Of a stretch of DNA of 64,000 nt, positions 21,801 through 34,315 are shown in pieces. Made by a program: the position numbers and the translations under genes. This DNA comes from Ulota crispa (Eukaryota > Streptophyta > Bryopsida > Orthotrichales > Orthotrichaceae). Within the stretch, counting starts at the first letter, position 1. Each line of letters begins with the position of its first letter. Below the pieces are notes generated by a model. It was not told the DNA's origin. It did no database searches and worked only from the letters and a program-made list of their open reading frames with translations. The stretch is from contig OY987242.1 in assembly GCA_963920765.1 (NCBI GenBank), positions 32,450,002 through 32,514,001 on the forward strand. The letters are read 5' to 3'.

Positions 21801-24800
21801 CTGTTCTTTAAAAGATCTATAATCGGGCTCATGGTGCTCGTCTCTTCACCTTAGAAACGTTCCCACTGGCTGTCTCTTTTTATGCATCTAGCTGTTTTGT
21901 GTGTGGTTTGCATTTGGTTGAAATGTGATGCATTTAAGATTTAAGCACAGCCAATTTTTGTCATTTGACCATGGAACCTATAATCGACTGTCGGAACTGT
22001 TTTGTGATGCTGATCACCTTTTCAGATTTGGATCGAAGTACTTTTGACTCGTCGGTTTCTTAATTCATCATCTTGGTATTGGTGCGCAGTGTCCGCAAGC
22101 AAACTTGGCAGAGGAAGCAACGTCATATTTATCATCATGGTTAAAATTGGCAAGCACAGTTGCTGGTGCACCTTTGGAGGCGTCAAAGATGTATTCACCG
22201 AATTCACTGCCCAGGAAAAGCAGAGGTAGGGCAGTTGCCAAACTAAAGGCAGTTCGTGGGGGGACACCGACAACTGGGGAACCCAGCTGGGCACCTCCTA
22301 GACCAAATAAAGTCCGAGAACAAGCCTCTGTGGTTGTTGGTGCTGATGGTGAGAAATCTGCAGTCCATATGCGCGTGACAACAGCTAAGGCCCTCGGCAT
22401 AATCGCTGCCTCACTACCTGCCTCACTGTTTCCCACAGTTGCCACTTACCTGACTGAACTATTATCGTCCCTCAGTGGTACTCAACGCCAGGTATTATTT
22501 TCAGCTTACTTAACTTAGAGATCCAAATACTGTACAAATCATTTGGATGCAACTTTCTAAAGTGTCATTTTTCATGTCAAATCAGGTGGCAGCAATGGTG
22601 ATTGTATCATGGTTCAAAGAAATCAGAAGTCAAAATGACCAGGAAAAGTCCTCAGAAGCGACAAAAGCTGTACAGCCTATGCTACACCGGTTACTAGAGC
22701 TTCTAGGCTCTGGAGACCCTTCATTCCCAACTCCCGGATCAAACGCACCATACGCGGAGCTTTCCAGGATGTTAGCAAAAATGCGCACAGAGGCTGGTGC
22801 TCTTGTTAAGCATACAGAATCTGTTGGAACATTCAAGCGTTCATTTCTTACCAGCTTACCTTCGACTGACGCCATTAGTGCGGAAGCAGCGGTAGACCTT
22901 GCCACAAAACTATTACTGCCAAGCCAGTCTCATGGTGGCGATGGTGATGATAAGCCTGCATCTGCTTCTGATGCAATGGAATCGGCTCGCCAAAGGCTGC
23001 TTGCTACAGCGGGATACCTCCAAGCTGTTCAGGTTTGATGAACTCAAGAACTTCCTTGTATCTTGATGTACACAACTAGACGTATTTCAAGCTCAGTGTG
23101 ATGGTAGTCTGAAGGTCGGAGTTTAAAGATTCTTTTCTTTTTATTTCGCTCCCCACTTCAAATTTTTGGTCTTGGTAATGAATTTGCAGGGTAATCTGCA
23201 TATGAGCGTGTTGGCATCACTTGCGAGTGCTGTTGTCTGGATGGGTGAACTTCCTGTGAAGCTCAACCCAGTGATTCAACCATTGATGGCTGCAATCAAA
23301 CGTGAACAGGTAATGTAGCTCTGTACTGCTCTTGGCACTTCCAATAGATCAGAAATTTATCAATGTCATTCCTTGGAATATTTTGGCCCTTTTTAAGTTT
23401 AGAGGGGTTAGTTGTATCTCGTATATCAGTTGAGCTGATCTGAAAATTCATGTCCCACTTTGGGGTTGCAGGAAGAAGCACTTCAACAGCCTGCAGCGGA
23501 GGCATTGGCGGAAGTTATTGTGCAATGCGTTGGGCGAAAACCTAGTCCTAACGAGAAATTAATAAAGAACTTATGTGCATTAACTTGTGCTGATCCAATC
23601 GAGACTCCCAAAGCCACGCAAACCAGCGTGACTGCAATTATTCCAGAGGAATCTGAAACGCCCTCTTCTGGGAAAAGTAACAAGCTTGGAAAGTTGCCAC
23701 CCTCAGCGGCCAATGATGAGAGAGCAAGAGCCGAAGGGGCAATTACGAGACGTGGAGCAGAGTCGGCATTGAAGTCTTTGTGTAACAAATTTGGAAGTTC
23801 CTTACTGGATCAGCTTCCGAAATTATGGGACTGCTTGACTGAAAGCCTCGGACAACCTGCCCCTGCTACCAGCGACCAATTTTCTGTTACTCTTCCTGTT
23901 TTGACTGCTGAGTCTCCGGCTCTAATCATAAACCTTCAGGTAGGCCATCTTGATCACGTACCGTTTCTTTGTTGTTGTACAGTACTCAATGTGAAAGATT
24001 TTCAGCTTTGAAAAGTTATTTCAGCAAGCCGAATTTTGAAGTTTTAAATGAAGCTGATGCTTTTGTACCTAGTCGATTCAGTTTTGCCATAAACCAAGCA
24101 ATTGAAACACTGGTTCATGTAGGTGGTGAGATCCATCGCTCCAGTGGTGGACAGAGCACTGCATCCAAAAATGCTGACACTTTTGCCAGCCATTTATACC
24201 TGTGTCCGGCATGATCATGCGGCGGTTCGACTTGTAGCTTCTAGATGCCTCACAGCTATGGCTCAAACCATGCTCGAACCTGTAATGGCATCTGTCTTAA
24301 CAGCAGCTGTGCCTATGTTGGGTGACACCGTATCAGTTGAAGCACGACAAGGTGCAGGAATGCTGATTACGGCTCTGGTGGAGGGTCTAGGCACTGAGCT
24401 TGTGGCTTACGCTCCCTTGCTTATTGTACCCTTGCTGGGTTGTATGAGTGATTCCAATCACCATGTTCGTCAAAGTGTTACAAGCAGTTTTGCAGCTCTC
24501 GTCCCACTTCTCCCACTGGCACGCGGAGTGCCTCCTCCTAAAGGGTTGGACGGGGGTCAAGCATCAAGGAGTGCCGACGACACTCGGTTCCTGGAGCAAC
24601 TCTTGGACAACACTCAGGTTGATGATTACGAATTATTGGTGCCACTTAACGTTACTTTGCGCAGGTGAGTCGTGAACTCTCCGCAGTACTTTTAGGTTAG
24701 AGGTTGTACAGCAAGAAACATTGTTCGCCCTTTCTAGTCTCAAATAGGAGCTGAGTTCGATCCAGGCTGCTCCATGTAGAAATCTCAGAATATTGGTTTA

Positions 24801-27800
24801 TTCTGCATTAGTGTCATTTCAAGGTTCACAGCTGAAACATTTGATTTCTACATGATATCTGAACTCATTGTCATTTTTACCCTTTTATCTTGCAAATCTG
24901 ACAAGTTACCGTTTTTCTTCAGGTATCAACAAGAAGGCATTAACTGGCTTGCATTTCTCAAACGCTTCAAACTTCACGGTATATTATGTGATGATATGGG
25001 ATTGGGTAAAACCCTTCAAGCGTCTGCTATTGTTGCATCGGACACTGTCGAACGAGCAAACGCGTTTGCTGTATCCAAAAATCCCGATGTGGCCCCCCTT
25101 CCAACATTGGTGGTTTGTCCTTCAACTCTGGTAGGTCATTGGGCTTACGAAATTGAGAAGTTTATACCAGGTGATATTTTGAACCCCCTGCAATACGTGG
25201 GATCGCCTCAAGAACGGGTCAATCTACGATCTCGGTTCCCGAAGCACAACATTATTATCGCATCATATGACGTATTGCGCAAAGATATTGACGTTCTTGC
25301 GCAACAAGTGTGGAACTACTGCATTCTTGATGAGGGCCACATTATCAAGAGTGCTAGGTCGAAGATCACATTAGCTGCTAAGCGAATACAGGCTGATCAT
25401 CGACTCTTATTATCAGGAACTCCAATCCAGAATAATGTTCTGGAGCTTTGGTCTCTCTTTGACTTCCTTATGCCGGGTTTTCTAGGAACCGAGCGCCAGG
25501 TATTAAAAACTTTTGTCATTCAAGCTTGTTCACTAATTTTTTTCTTTTTTATTGTGCCTTTATATATGGCTTTCTTGTTTTTGCCTTGGATCCGTTCATA
25601 TCATGCCTAAGATGGACATCTCTACTGTTCAAGAACATAAAATGATGAAACAGTTCCTGCGGTATTTCAATTTGTTCTCCTTTGTACTTGAGAAGGGAAT
25701 GTGTATCATTATGCCAGTGTATGCATGATAGGTGTGGCGACTAGTCGTCTAGAGTTCATCGTTGTCGGTCGTTGGATCCTTCCAATCTGCAGACTGGTCT
25801 TCTCTACGGACCGATTTCCCTCAAGAACGATGTTTAGTATGAAACTTAATTTTCCGTTGGTCTCAGGAAAGAGTATACAGTAGTCAAGAGACCAACTCTT
25901 CGCTGAGGTAGACTGTGATAATCAGTGTAAGTAGTGTGACCTATTTCGATGTATCCTACGATGGCTGTGAGCACTACTAGGGTTTAACTCCGACTTTGGT
26001 TAGACTAGGTGAATGACTAAGCTTTTTAACTTGCAGTTCCAATCCAGTTACGGAAAACCGTTGCAAGCTGCTAAAGAAGGCAAATGCTCCTCAAAAGAAG
26101 CTGAGGCTGGAGTGCTGGCCATGGAAGCACTTCACAAGCAGGTACTACACGGTGTCATTGTTATTCCAGGCACATTTTATAATCTTTCTGTACGTTGATG
26201 ATAGCATCGCTTTTGCCATTTTATGATACAACTTAAAGGAGTCGCTGTTCTAGTAAGGCGCAGAATTTTCAATTCTGCATCTATGAATTGCAGTTTCTGG
26301 GTTCAGTCGGAATGGAGGACCTGATGTAGCATATGCAACATTTGTCCAACTTAATAAGTATTTTTAGGGTTGCATAACTAGAAATGGGTCTCTAAAAGAT
26401 TTTGCATAGATTCCTGAGAGTGAGAGTTCAGTCTTTCTTCAAGCCTAATCAGAAATACCCTGAATACGCACTAACAGTCAAGATATCTTCGGTGAAGGTT
26501 ATGCCATTTTTGTTAAGGCGTACCAAAGACGAAGTGCTAGCAGACCTTCCACCAAAAATCATTCAAGATCGATACTGTGATCTTAGTCCATTGCAATTAC
26601 AGCTCTATGAAGATTTTTCGCATTCTCAGGCGAAACAAGAAGTCTCTACACTTGTACAGACCTATGGTGGGCCTGATGTTCCTGAAGCCCGGGCTGCTAG
26701 TGCTCCAACTACTCATGTTTTTCAGGTGACATTTGTGACTTGATTGATATTCTTGTCATATACACGGGTATAGGCAGCTGTTTTTCAGTGTTTTGCAGCT
26801 GTATCAAGGATGCGACTCTAATGCTTTGTATCTCACAAGGTTCTCAACAAATAGCGTACATATTACTGTTACTGAAGGGTCTTATTTTGATGGGAGTCGC
26901 AGGCACTGCAATACCTGCGGAAGCTTTGTAGCCATCCTTTGCTAGTGTTAGAGGACGAGAGACAAGCAGCGCGGCATGCAGATGCAATTGCTCAAAGTGG
27001 CAGCAAAGACCTACATGAACTACAGCATGCTCCCAAGCTTCTAGCTCTACGGGACATCTTAGAAGAATGTGGCATTGGCACGACTGCTACTACACCTTCG
27101 AGTGCAGCTGAAACGTCATTCAGTGCAGAAGGAGGTCAACATCGTGTTCTTATTTTTGCCCAACTTAAGGTGCTAGTTCTATACTCGTACTCTTTGGGTC
27201 AGCATTCTACCTGATTATGACTAGCTTTACCCTTTTTACTGTTTGGCAATTGTAAGTTTGCCTTAACTCTGGGTTACTTGGGTTTATGGTATCTTTGCAT
27301 TTCTCTAGGAAACATTTGAACTTAGGGAATGTATTCATTGCCATCAGTCGAACAGGAAACTGTAGAAGAGCATCTTTAGGTAGTATTGTCTACAGATCTA
27401 AAGTACAGGTTGTGAAGTTGAAAATGTTCCTTCTACCGAGCTGTAATTTTTTAATTTTTGATGTGATTGCAGATTTTTTTGGACATCATAGAAAAGGATC
27501 TATTTCAAACACATATGAAAGGGTTAGTTCTTCAAGAACCCAAATCGTTCCTCCGTTACTTTTTTTTTCTGCTCTTCTGTAGAATCTAGAGACCTGCTAA
27601 CGCTTGTGAGCATAAATGGATTCAGGGTGACCTATCTGCGATTGGATGGATCAGTGGAGTCAGACAGACGTTTTGACATTGTCAAGGCCTTCAACTCCGA
27701 TCCCACCATTGATGTGCTTCTTCTCACTACCCACGGTAAACACTTTTCTCACATCCAGATATGGTTTTATTCTTGGGCATTTGTAAATCAGTTGCAATCT

Positions 27801-29204
27801 GCAGTATTGTGGTTTTGATTCATTTCCGCTGTTTTGGGTGACCAGTTGGGGGCCTAGGACTGAATTTGACTGCAGCGGACACCGTCGTATTCATGGAGCA
27901 CGATTGGAATCCCATGCGTGACCTCCAGGTATCTTCACTTCTGTATGGTAATTTGTATCAAGGCTGTATCAATATATCAACTGTCTAGAGCCAAAAGGAT
28001 TTGGCATGTGCGCCATTCATCACATGATAGTTCAGAGGCCGTTTTCATGCCTTTGCCTGTCTGCTATTCTGCCCGAGGCCCTAAGAGGCCTTGGTGTAAT
28101 CTCAATGAGCACTATTTAACAGTTTGTCATTTAGTGCTGCTTTTTCTTCCGCACGAGGCAGTTCCTTTTACTCTCTTCGAATGCCTCAACCGACCATTCT
28201 TTTCATTCTCTTGGATTTCTTAACCTTTTTTTTTTCCTCTCGGATGGCTCAACCAGGCCATGGATCGAGCTCACAGGTTAGGACAAAAGCGAGTAGTCAA
28301 TGTTCACAGGCTCATTATGCGTGGGACACTCGAGGAGAAGATCATGAGCCTCCAGCGGTTCAAAATCTCAGTAGCGAACACTGTCATAAATGCCGAAAAT
28401 GCCAGCCTCAACACCATGGATACCACACAGCTTCTCGACCTCTTCACTGTTTCTGGAAACGCTGGAAAGGTGAGATCCGTTACCCGACTCTTCTTTCTTT
28501 GGCGCTTTGTCTTTGTTTGTGCATTCGGCTTTTCCAGAGGATATAGTTTTATTATTACATTTTATATAAAAAATAGTAAACTAAAGATATATAGTGCATG
28601 ACACTTATAACCAACAACTATTGGCCAAACAAGAAATACCAAGGCACAACACATATACCTATTAGCTCAAAAATATTTCCACCACCAAGCGGGAGAAACT
28701 CTAGGCTTCATCTTGGTGGACTCGAATTTTTGATAACTTATTTTTTGACAAAGCCTTAGGCTAACCACTTTAATTGGAAGTTGTTGGTTATAAGTGTCAT
28801 GCACCATGTATTACCTGTTTGTACATTGGAATGTACGTAAATCTCATATCGCCTAGAAGTTTTTGATATGGAGTTTTTACTAGAGGATAAAATAACCTTT
28901 CACAAAAGAAGATTGCGGAGGGATGTTGATCCAAGTGCCAGGATCACTTCACTACAGAGCTAGAATCTTATTAAAACTCACATGACTTTGCACCGACAGT
29001 GTCTGTAGCTAATGGACATCGTGGTCGTTATATCAGGTCGGCACTTCCAAAAAGGGTGGAGAACATGATAGTGAAGCAGCGGCATCAGTGGGTGTTAACA
29101 AGGGCTTCAAAGCCATCCTGAACAACCTAGAAGAGCTGTGGGACCAGTCACAATATACAGAAGAGTACAACTTAGGCCAATTTGTTGCCCGCCTCAACGG
29201 CTGA
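15881..29204 (+). CDS. BTAF1: BTAF1/MOT1: SNF2-family ATPase that removes TATA-binding protein from DNA
   Basis: Exons: 15881-15929, 16361-16455, 16777-16985, 17320-17459, 17706-18055, 18299-18407, 18733-19615, 19841-19973, 20270-20338, 20651-20865, 20965-21196, 21475-21642, 22090-22491, 22586-23032, 23190-23309, 23472-23939, 24123-24664, 24923-25499, 26037-26141, 26498-26725, 26903-27169, 27473-27522, 27626-27735, 27846-27928, 28257-28469, 29037-29204. All are GT-AG and in phase: 2143 residues, near the usual size for plants. The N-terminus [16 protein letters not shown] and HEAT repeats such as [20 protein letters not shown] are those that grip TBP. Residues 318-611 include a low-complexity insert with LxLxL motifs. 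The Swi2/Snf2 motor starts near 1544: DDMGLGKT (about 1567-1574), [12 protein letters not shown] and AHRLGQKR (about 2021-2028). The DEGH box is characteristic of the Mot1 branch. The nuclear role is ATP-driven removal of TBP from promoters; the Arabidopsis orthologue is BTAF1/RGD3. The gene looks intact. Confidence 0.95.
18733..19615 (+). other. BTAF1: BTAF1 exon 7: low-complexity insert with LxLxL motifs
   Basis: This 883-bp exon starts in a HEAT repeat ([16 protein letters not shown]) and ends in another ([12 protein letters not shown]). Between them lie a repeated [10 protein letters not shown] tract (about 18820-18890) and a string of [12 protein letters not shown] and [16 protein letters not shown] motifs (about 19110-19365), then acidic/Lys VKEEP-type repeats. 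LxLxL is the pattern of EAR repression motifs that bind TOPLESS co-repressors; whether these work is unknown. Confidence 0.7.
28594..28804. mobile_element. Short inverted-repeat MITE in the last BTAF1 intron
   Basis: GTGCATGACACTTATAACCA is inverted at the right end as TGGTTATAAGTGTCATGCAC; the perfect arm is about 25 bp and the element about 211 bp. No clear target duplication. It lies between exons 25 and 26. Confidence 0.7.
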
Positions 29205-29330
29205 GACTACATCCAGTGGCACATCAAATGCACAAATAGAAACTCCTGCTTGTAATATGCAGGTGCTCAAGGCTCATCAATTCTTTTGGGGCATACCATG
29301 CTCTTCATTTTGTACCAATATACTGAATCA

Positions 29331-29446
29331 CTTGTCACTTCTATCACTTCCCTTTTACACTTGTCACTTCTATCACTTCCCTTTTACACTTGTCACTTCT
29401 ATCACTTCCCTTTTACACTTGTCACTTCTATCACTTCCCTTTTACA
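29331..29446. repeat. 29-bp tandem repeat, four perfect copies
   Basis: The unit opens CTTGTCACTTCTATCACTTC and ends CCTTTTACA. It repeats four times with no changes, starting 127 bases after the BTAF1 stop and so probably within its 3' UTR. Perfect copies suggest recent expansion. There are no unique spacers, so it is not a CRISPR. Confidence 0.9.
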
Positions 29447-29688
29447 CTACACTAATTATTCCGTTTAGGTTACCTTAACAATTAGTTTGCCCTATCTTGG
29501 AATGTTACCCCATGACTCATTGCTTGGCCACTTGGAGGTGCATGCAACTCTACAAGGTTGTTTTTCCGCAACTTCATTGCTGTTGTTGCCCTTTATATAG
29601 TATCAGTAATTATTTATATAGTTGAGAAATTAGTATGGGGTAACCTAAATGCAATATTCAATGTAGGGTTTCTTTTTTTAATCTAGTA

Positions 29689-31003
29689 CTCCCTCTGTCC
29701 CAGGGTTTCATTTTTTGGTGATTTGGGGCAAAATTGCACCAATTTTTTTGACTCGTACCAAGCCTATAGAAAATAAAACACAATTATTTGGATGAAATCG
29801 TCAAAAAACTTCAAGCTTTAAAAAAAACTTCGATGAAATTGCCAAATTGTGGATGAAAACCAAATTATAGACATGTAACATGTGCTAATGAGATATTTTC
29901 TATCCAATATGTGGAGAATGTTGAAATATGGAGAACCATTATAACATTTTAAATTGCCACTTTGGCACTTCTTAAGAAATGAAAATTAAAACTCTACTCT
30001 GTCCCTATAAGCTCCAAATTGAACACATTTCTTATACCACTCAAAAAGCTCCCTCTTGTTGATTTCAAATATTGAGAAAGTGTTTGCCATGTTCAATGAT
30101 CTCATGGGGCAAGTTAAGCAATTAAAGAGCATTCCTCCTAGCAAGCTTGGCCTTGCCAATATGAAGTACCATTGTTGTTACTAATCTTTAAATCATCAGT
30201 AATGGGGAGTTGGCAATTTGGGTGGCCATTTGGTAGATGGTATATCATGGGGCTTCAAACATAAAATCTAGTCTACAAGTTTCTCACCTCATAGAGTCCT
30301 AGCTCACTAGTGAATTATTTTTGTTCACTCACATGCCCAAAGTTTGGCACACTTGTGAGTTTGTGGTTAGGGTTTTGTGCACAAGTTGGGGATCTAAGTG
30401 TTTGAGATACCCGAGATGATGGGCCGTACAAAAGTGAGTTTCTGAAGTTCACTCCTAATAGAGGGCTTCAAACTTAAACTTTTTTAGATGACTTACATCT
30501 CGGTTCACCTCTATGAATTCACTAGTAAATAGCGAGGTAACTCACCTTTGGAATTCACACCTAACATGATTTACGTGAGGAGTGAACTTCAAAAACTCAC
30601 TTTTGCACATCTCATCCTCATGGCTGTCTCAGACACTCAGACCCTTGACTTGCGCACAAAACCCTAATTTCAAATTCATTGGTGTGTCAGACTTTTGTCG
30701 TAGGAGTGAACAAAAATAATTCACTAGTGAGCGGGGATCCTATGAGGTGAGAAACTTGTAGGCTAGATTTCATGTTTGAACCCCCCCTAATGTGAATCAT
30801 GTTAGGAATGAATTCTAGATGTGAATCACCTCACTATTCACTAGCGAATTCACCGAGGTGAATTGCAACATGAGTCACCTAAAAAAATTGATGTTTGAAG
30901 CCCCTATCAATTTTAGAATACATGTGTCACTAGCACAAAGACTAAAAATAGAGTTAATCCTTGCAAAGAAGCTTTGTGGAAGTTTTTAGAGGGACAGAGG
31001 GAG
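29689..31003. mobile_element. Stowaway MITE with internal insertions
   Basis: Termini CTCCCTCTGTCCC and GGGACAGAGGGAG with TA on both sides are the classic plant Stowaway (Tc1/mariner) ends. At about 1.3 kb it is far longer than a normal Stowaway because it contains a foldback element at 30249-30904. Confidence 0.85.
30249..30904. mobile_element. Foldback element with two interlocked inverted repeats, nested in the Stowaway
   Basis: Outer ends GGGGCTTCAAACAT and ATGTTTGAAGCCCC. The segment 30249-30335 is inverted at about 30700-30786, while 30464-30570 is inverted at about 30787-30904. The pairs therefore cross rather than nest, as expected when one copy of a family inserted into another. 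Non-coding. Confidence 0.6.
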
Positions 31004-31195
31004 TACTTAGTAATTGTCACATGCAGTGACAAATGCTTAAATTTTAACCACATCAAATAAGTCAATATACCATGGGCCCCTTTATTCCAACATTTTTCTC
31101 ACTACAACAGTTCTCTCATTAGAATCTCAAATCTAGAATCTACTATTCATACTGCTACGCGTTATTGCCACTCACTTTTAGGGCGGCTATCTGAT

Positions 31196-31940
31196 TTAAC
31201 CCTCAACCCATAAACGTTGCAGGAGCCATTTTGTGACTTTTGGATGATTGAAAAGTGTTCTCATAGTGGAATAACATTGTTTTTCATCTAAGATTTTGTT
31301 GGGATATGAATAGTGCAATTCTAAAACATGTAAATAGATAGCTTTTGCATGCACAATGTTCACAAAAGGGTCCCACTTGCCAATTGAGTAGTAAAGATGC
31401 ACCACCGTGTAGTGTATTTTGAATTTTGAGGATCTTTTTACCAAAAATCAATTTAAGTTATTAAAATGATGTGTTTTTAGTTTGAACATAACAAGCTATA
31501 GAAAGTTTACCAAATCTAGTTTCTCCTTGTACTTTGAGATTTTGAAAAAAATTAAGTTTTGAAAATTTTATTACTATCACAAGTTGAGTACCTATTACCA
31601 CAGAATGGTTACTTTTTCTAGTTTTACCAACATGGGAAGAAAAATTCCATCATGATGATCTTCTTCATGATTCACATCCACGATAAAAAAACTTGCCATA
31701 GTTCAATACATTCTGTAATTTATATGAATTTCTTTAGCATTTGCTTCAAAAAATTACAATAATTTAAAATTTTCACCAAAATTTATGATTTTTTTTTATA
31801 CATGTAGTATACACATACCTTCTTCTACTAAAATTATTATATTGAATTTTGATGTTGACTGCGTTGCCAAAATAACTCCTAGAAGATGATTGCAATTCCA
31901 TGGAAAATCCATGGTTGTAGGCCCATCCTTTAAGGGTTAA
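31196..31940. mobile_element. TTAA-bounded piggyBac-like MITE (family G, copy G1)
   Basis: Begins TTAACCCTCAACCCATAAAC and ends CCTTTAAGGGTTAA. The interior matches 47538-48235 (TTTTGCATGCACAATGTTCA and others). Its right TTAA is also the left TTAA of the next element. Confidence 0.75.
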
Positions 31941-32298
31941 GCGTCAGATGGGTGGCCGTGCCTACCCTCTACAATGGTTTCTACAGTAGTGTGGCAGGTG
32001 CCCACCCATTAAATTTTTTTTTTATAAAGATGCAAATGTCAACAATGCATGGTGCCCTCATGAAAGTTGCAAGAAGGCAGCTTGGGACCTAACACCATGT
32101 TTCTGAATCTTATCACAATTTGAGTTACAAAAAAAAATGAATGCATCTCATGAGGTAATTTTTTGGCTTTCATGATGGACCATATGTTTATGGTCACTTT
32201 TGGAAAAAAATCAAATGTAAAACGACCTTTTTTTGAATTGCACAATTTTTTTTAGAGCTGGAGGACGTTTTTTGTTCTCCTCGACATTTAGGGGTTAA
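31937..32298. mobile_element. TTAA-bounded piggyBac-like MITE (family F, copy F2)
   Basis: The interior aligns with 8422-8812 (GGTGGCCGTG, GCCCTCATGAAAGTTGCAA, GGCAGCTTGGGACC), and the right end is CATTTAGGGGTTAA. The left end lacks the CCC and starts from the TTAA shared with G1, so that terminus is altered. Confidence 0.7.
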
Positions 32299-32394
32299 AG
32301 ACCTACACCAAAAGTCAACTTCCATGGTGGTCTAAAATTAGAACAGCAAGAACTTGGTTGGAAAACAACATAATCAATGATCCAAACGTTCGTA

Positions 32395-32721
32395 AGGTAG
32401 TATGCTCATAAACCGCGCAAGCTCTAAAACCACTTGCCTCATCAAATGTACTCATTTGGTACATATTGTTTTTCTTAGCCTTTCAATAATGTACAAGAGA
32501 TGTACATTTGAGGAGGTGGGCGGTTTTAGAGATCTATGGCCTTTCCACTTCAGAATTTCATAACTAATTCCACAAAGCTCCAAAAAATCTGAAATAACTT
32601 GGGTTAGATGTCAATTCTTCTCGTCTGTCAAGGAAAATTTACTAAAAAATAGTTCAAGAAGTTTCACCTCCCCATAATTTAGTTTCTGCCCTTAGATGGA
32701 CGGTTTATGAGCACACTACCT
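32395..32721. mobile_element. TA-flanked MITE (family O, copy O2)
   Basis: Starts AGGTAGTATGCTCATAAACC and ends GGTTTATGAGCACACTACCT with TA on both sides. The interior is shared with 44695-45009 (CAAATGTACTC, GTACATTTGAGGAGGTG). The next TTAA element begins at its last base. Confidence 0.75.
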
Positions 32722-33445
32722 TAACCCCTAAAGGACCTAAGTCCCTTTGAGGGACTTTTGGGATTTCAGGCATGTACTTATGGCTAAACTACTTTGTGTC
32801 ATTTTTTGAAACTTTTATGGAAGATGGGGAATTCAAAGATTTGTGTGGGCATCTAATTTTTTCCTCATTCCGACATTTATTGAAGAAGTTAAAAATGAAT
32901 TTAGGAGAATTTTAGTTTGGCGGGCAGCCCAAAAACTTCTTTAAAACTTGCATTTTTTAAAATAAAAATTTGAGGTTAGTTCTTTAAAATTACGTATATG
33001 TGGGAAGCTTTGAATCATTTGATTCTAATTGATGAGATGAAAGTTATGAGAAGCTTTAGTTTGCGGGTAGGTGTGGAGAATCTCAAAACAATGTCTACAT
33101 GCAAACTAAAACTTCTCATAACTTTCATCTCATCAATTAGAATCAAATGATTCAAAGCTTCCCACATATACATAAGTCTAAAGAACTAACCTCAAATTTT
33201 TATTTTTAAAAAATGCAAATTTTTAAAAAGTTTTTGGGCTGCCCGCCAAACTAAAATTCTCCTAAATTCATTTTTAACTTCTTCAATAAATGTCGGAATG
33301 AGGAAAAAATTAGATGCCCACACAAATCTTTGAATTCCCCATCTCCCATAAACGTTTCAAAAAATCACGCAAAGTAATTTAGTTATAGGTACGTGCCCAA
33401 AATCCCATTTGTCCCTGAAAAGGGGCTTGGTCCTTTAGGGGTTAA
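32721..33445. mobile_element. TTAA-bounded piggyBac-like foldback (family H, copy H1)
   Basis: Begins TTAACCCCTAAAGGACC and ends GGTCCTTTAGGGGTTAA. Almost all of its 725 bp is one inverted repeat with arms of about 340 bp; the loop is near 33062-33105. Relatives are at 45390-46310, 59835-60763 and, diverged, from 53245. Confidence 0.85.
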
Positions 33446-33918
33446 GTTTGCAAACATTGATAACCTTGGTTGACTCCAAAGTTGGAAAACGCTTATAACT
33501 GTGGCCAGCATGGAGGTCCCCTAAGAAAAAGAGGGTATAGTGACATGGTATACTGCACACAAGTATTTGTGAGGACCAGGGAGGAAAAAGTTCAGATTTT
33601 CTTGTGAATAATGATGTAAAACCCTATCCCTATTTGGGAATAGGTTGATTATATCTCGATCAGCAACTTTTGACAAAATTGATTTCAAAACTCAAATATG
33701 AATTCGAAAGTCCTAAATTCAATCCACTGGTGGTAAGTTTCTAAAGTTTAGAGTTGTCTGCCCAAGAGAAAAGTCTGAGCTTTAGTACCCTGGCTCCACA
33801 AACACGTGTGTCCAATATACCAACCTAAAGGTGGGTTGAGAGCATATTGGAAAATTCTGAAAAGTCTGTACGACATCTAAGTTAACCATCTGCCAATCGC
33901 TCATACAAAATATCAGTA
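33446..33918. other. Spacer without recognised genes
   Basis: No coding or paired-repeat signal seen between two MITEs. Confidence 0.4.
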
Positions 33919-34315
33919 AGGTAGGCGCACCCATACCCGACCATTTAAGGGTTTGGGGCACCTCAGGATCTTGGAAAATTCAGGAAAAAATTCCATACAG
34001 TTCGCCTTTCAATAAGCTATCATGGAATGTAATTTTTGTGGAAAAAAGTATTGTAGATTGTCTTATATTAAAAGGCAAAGTTGCAGTTTATAGGTTGCCT
34101 ATTAGTAACTCTAAATTAACCTTGAAATTGTTTGGATGTGTTTCTATAATGGCACTTGATGGTCCCAATCCCAACCATCTCAAAGCACCTCAAATACTAA
34201 CATGTGACAAAATTTGCTTGTGCAAGAAGTGTTCAATGTTCATTCAAAAATGTGATGAAAGCATCAAAACCAGGGTGTGGAATTGGGGACCGAGCGGGAA
34301 TGGGTGCGTCTACCT
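33919..34315. mobile_element. TA-flanked MITE (family N, copy N3)
   Basis: Starts AGGTAGGCGCACCCATACCC and ends GGGAATGGGTGCGTCTACCT, with TA on both sides. Same group as 241-655. Confidence 0.8.

Noticed and set aside
29331-29446. Regular repeats considered as a CRISPR array
   Set aside because: Copies are directly abutting with no unique spacers, in a eukaryotic 3' UTR.
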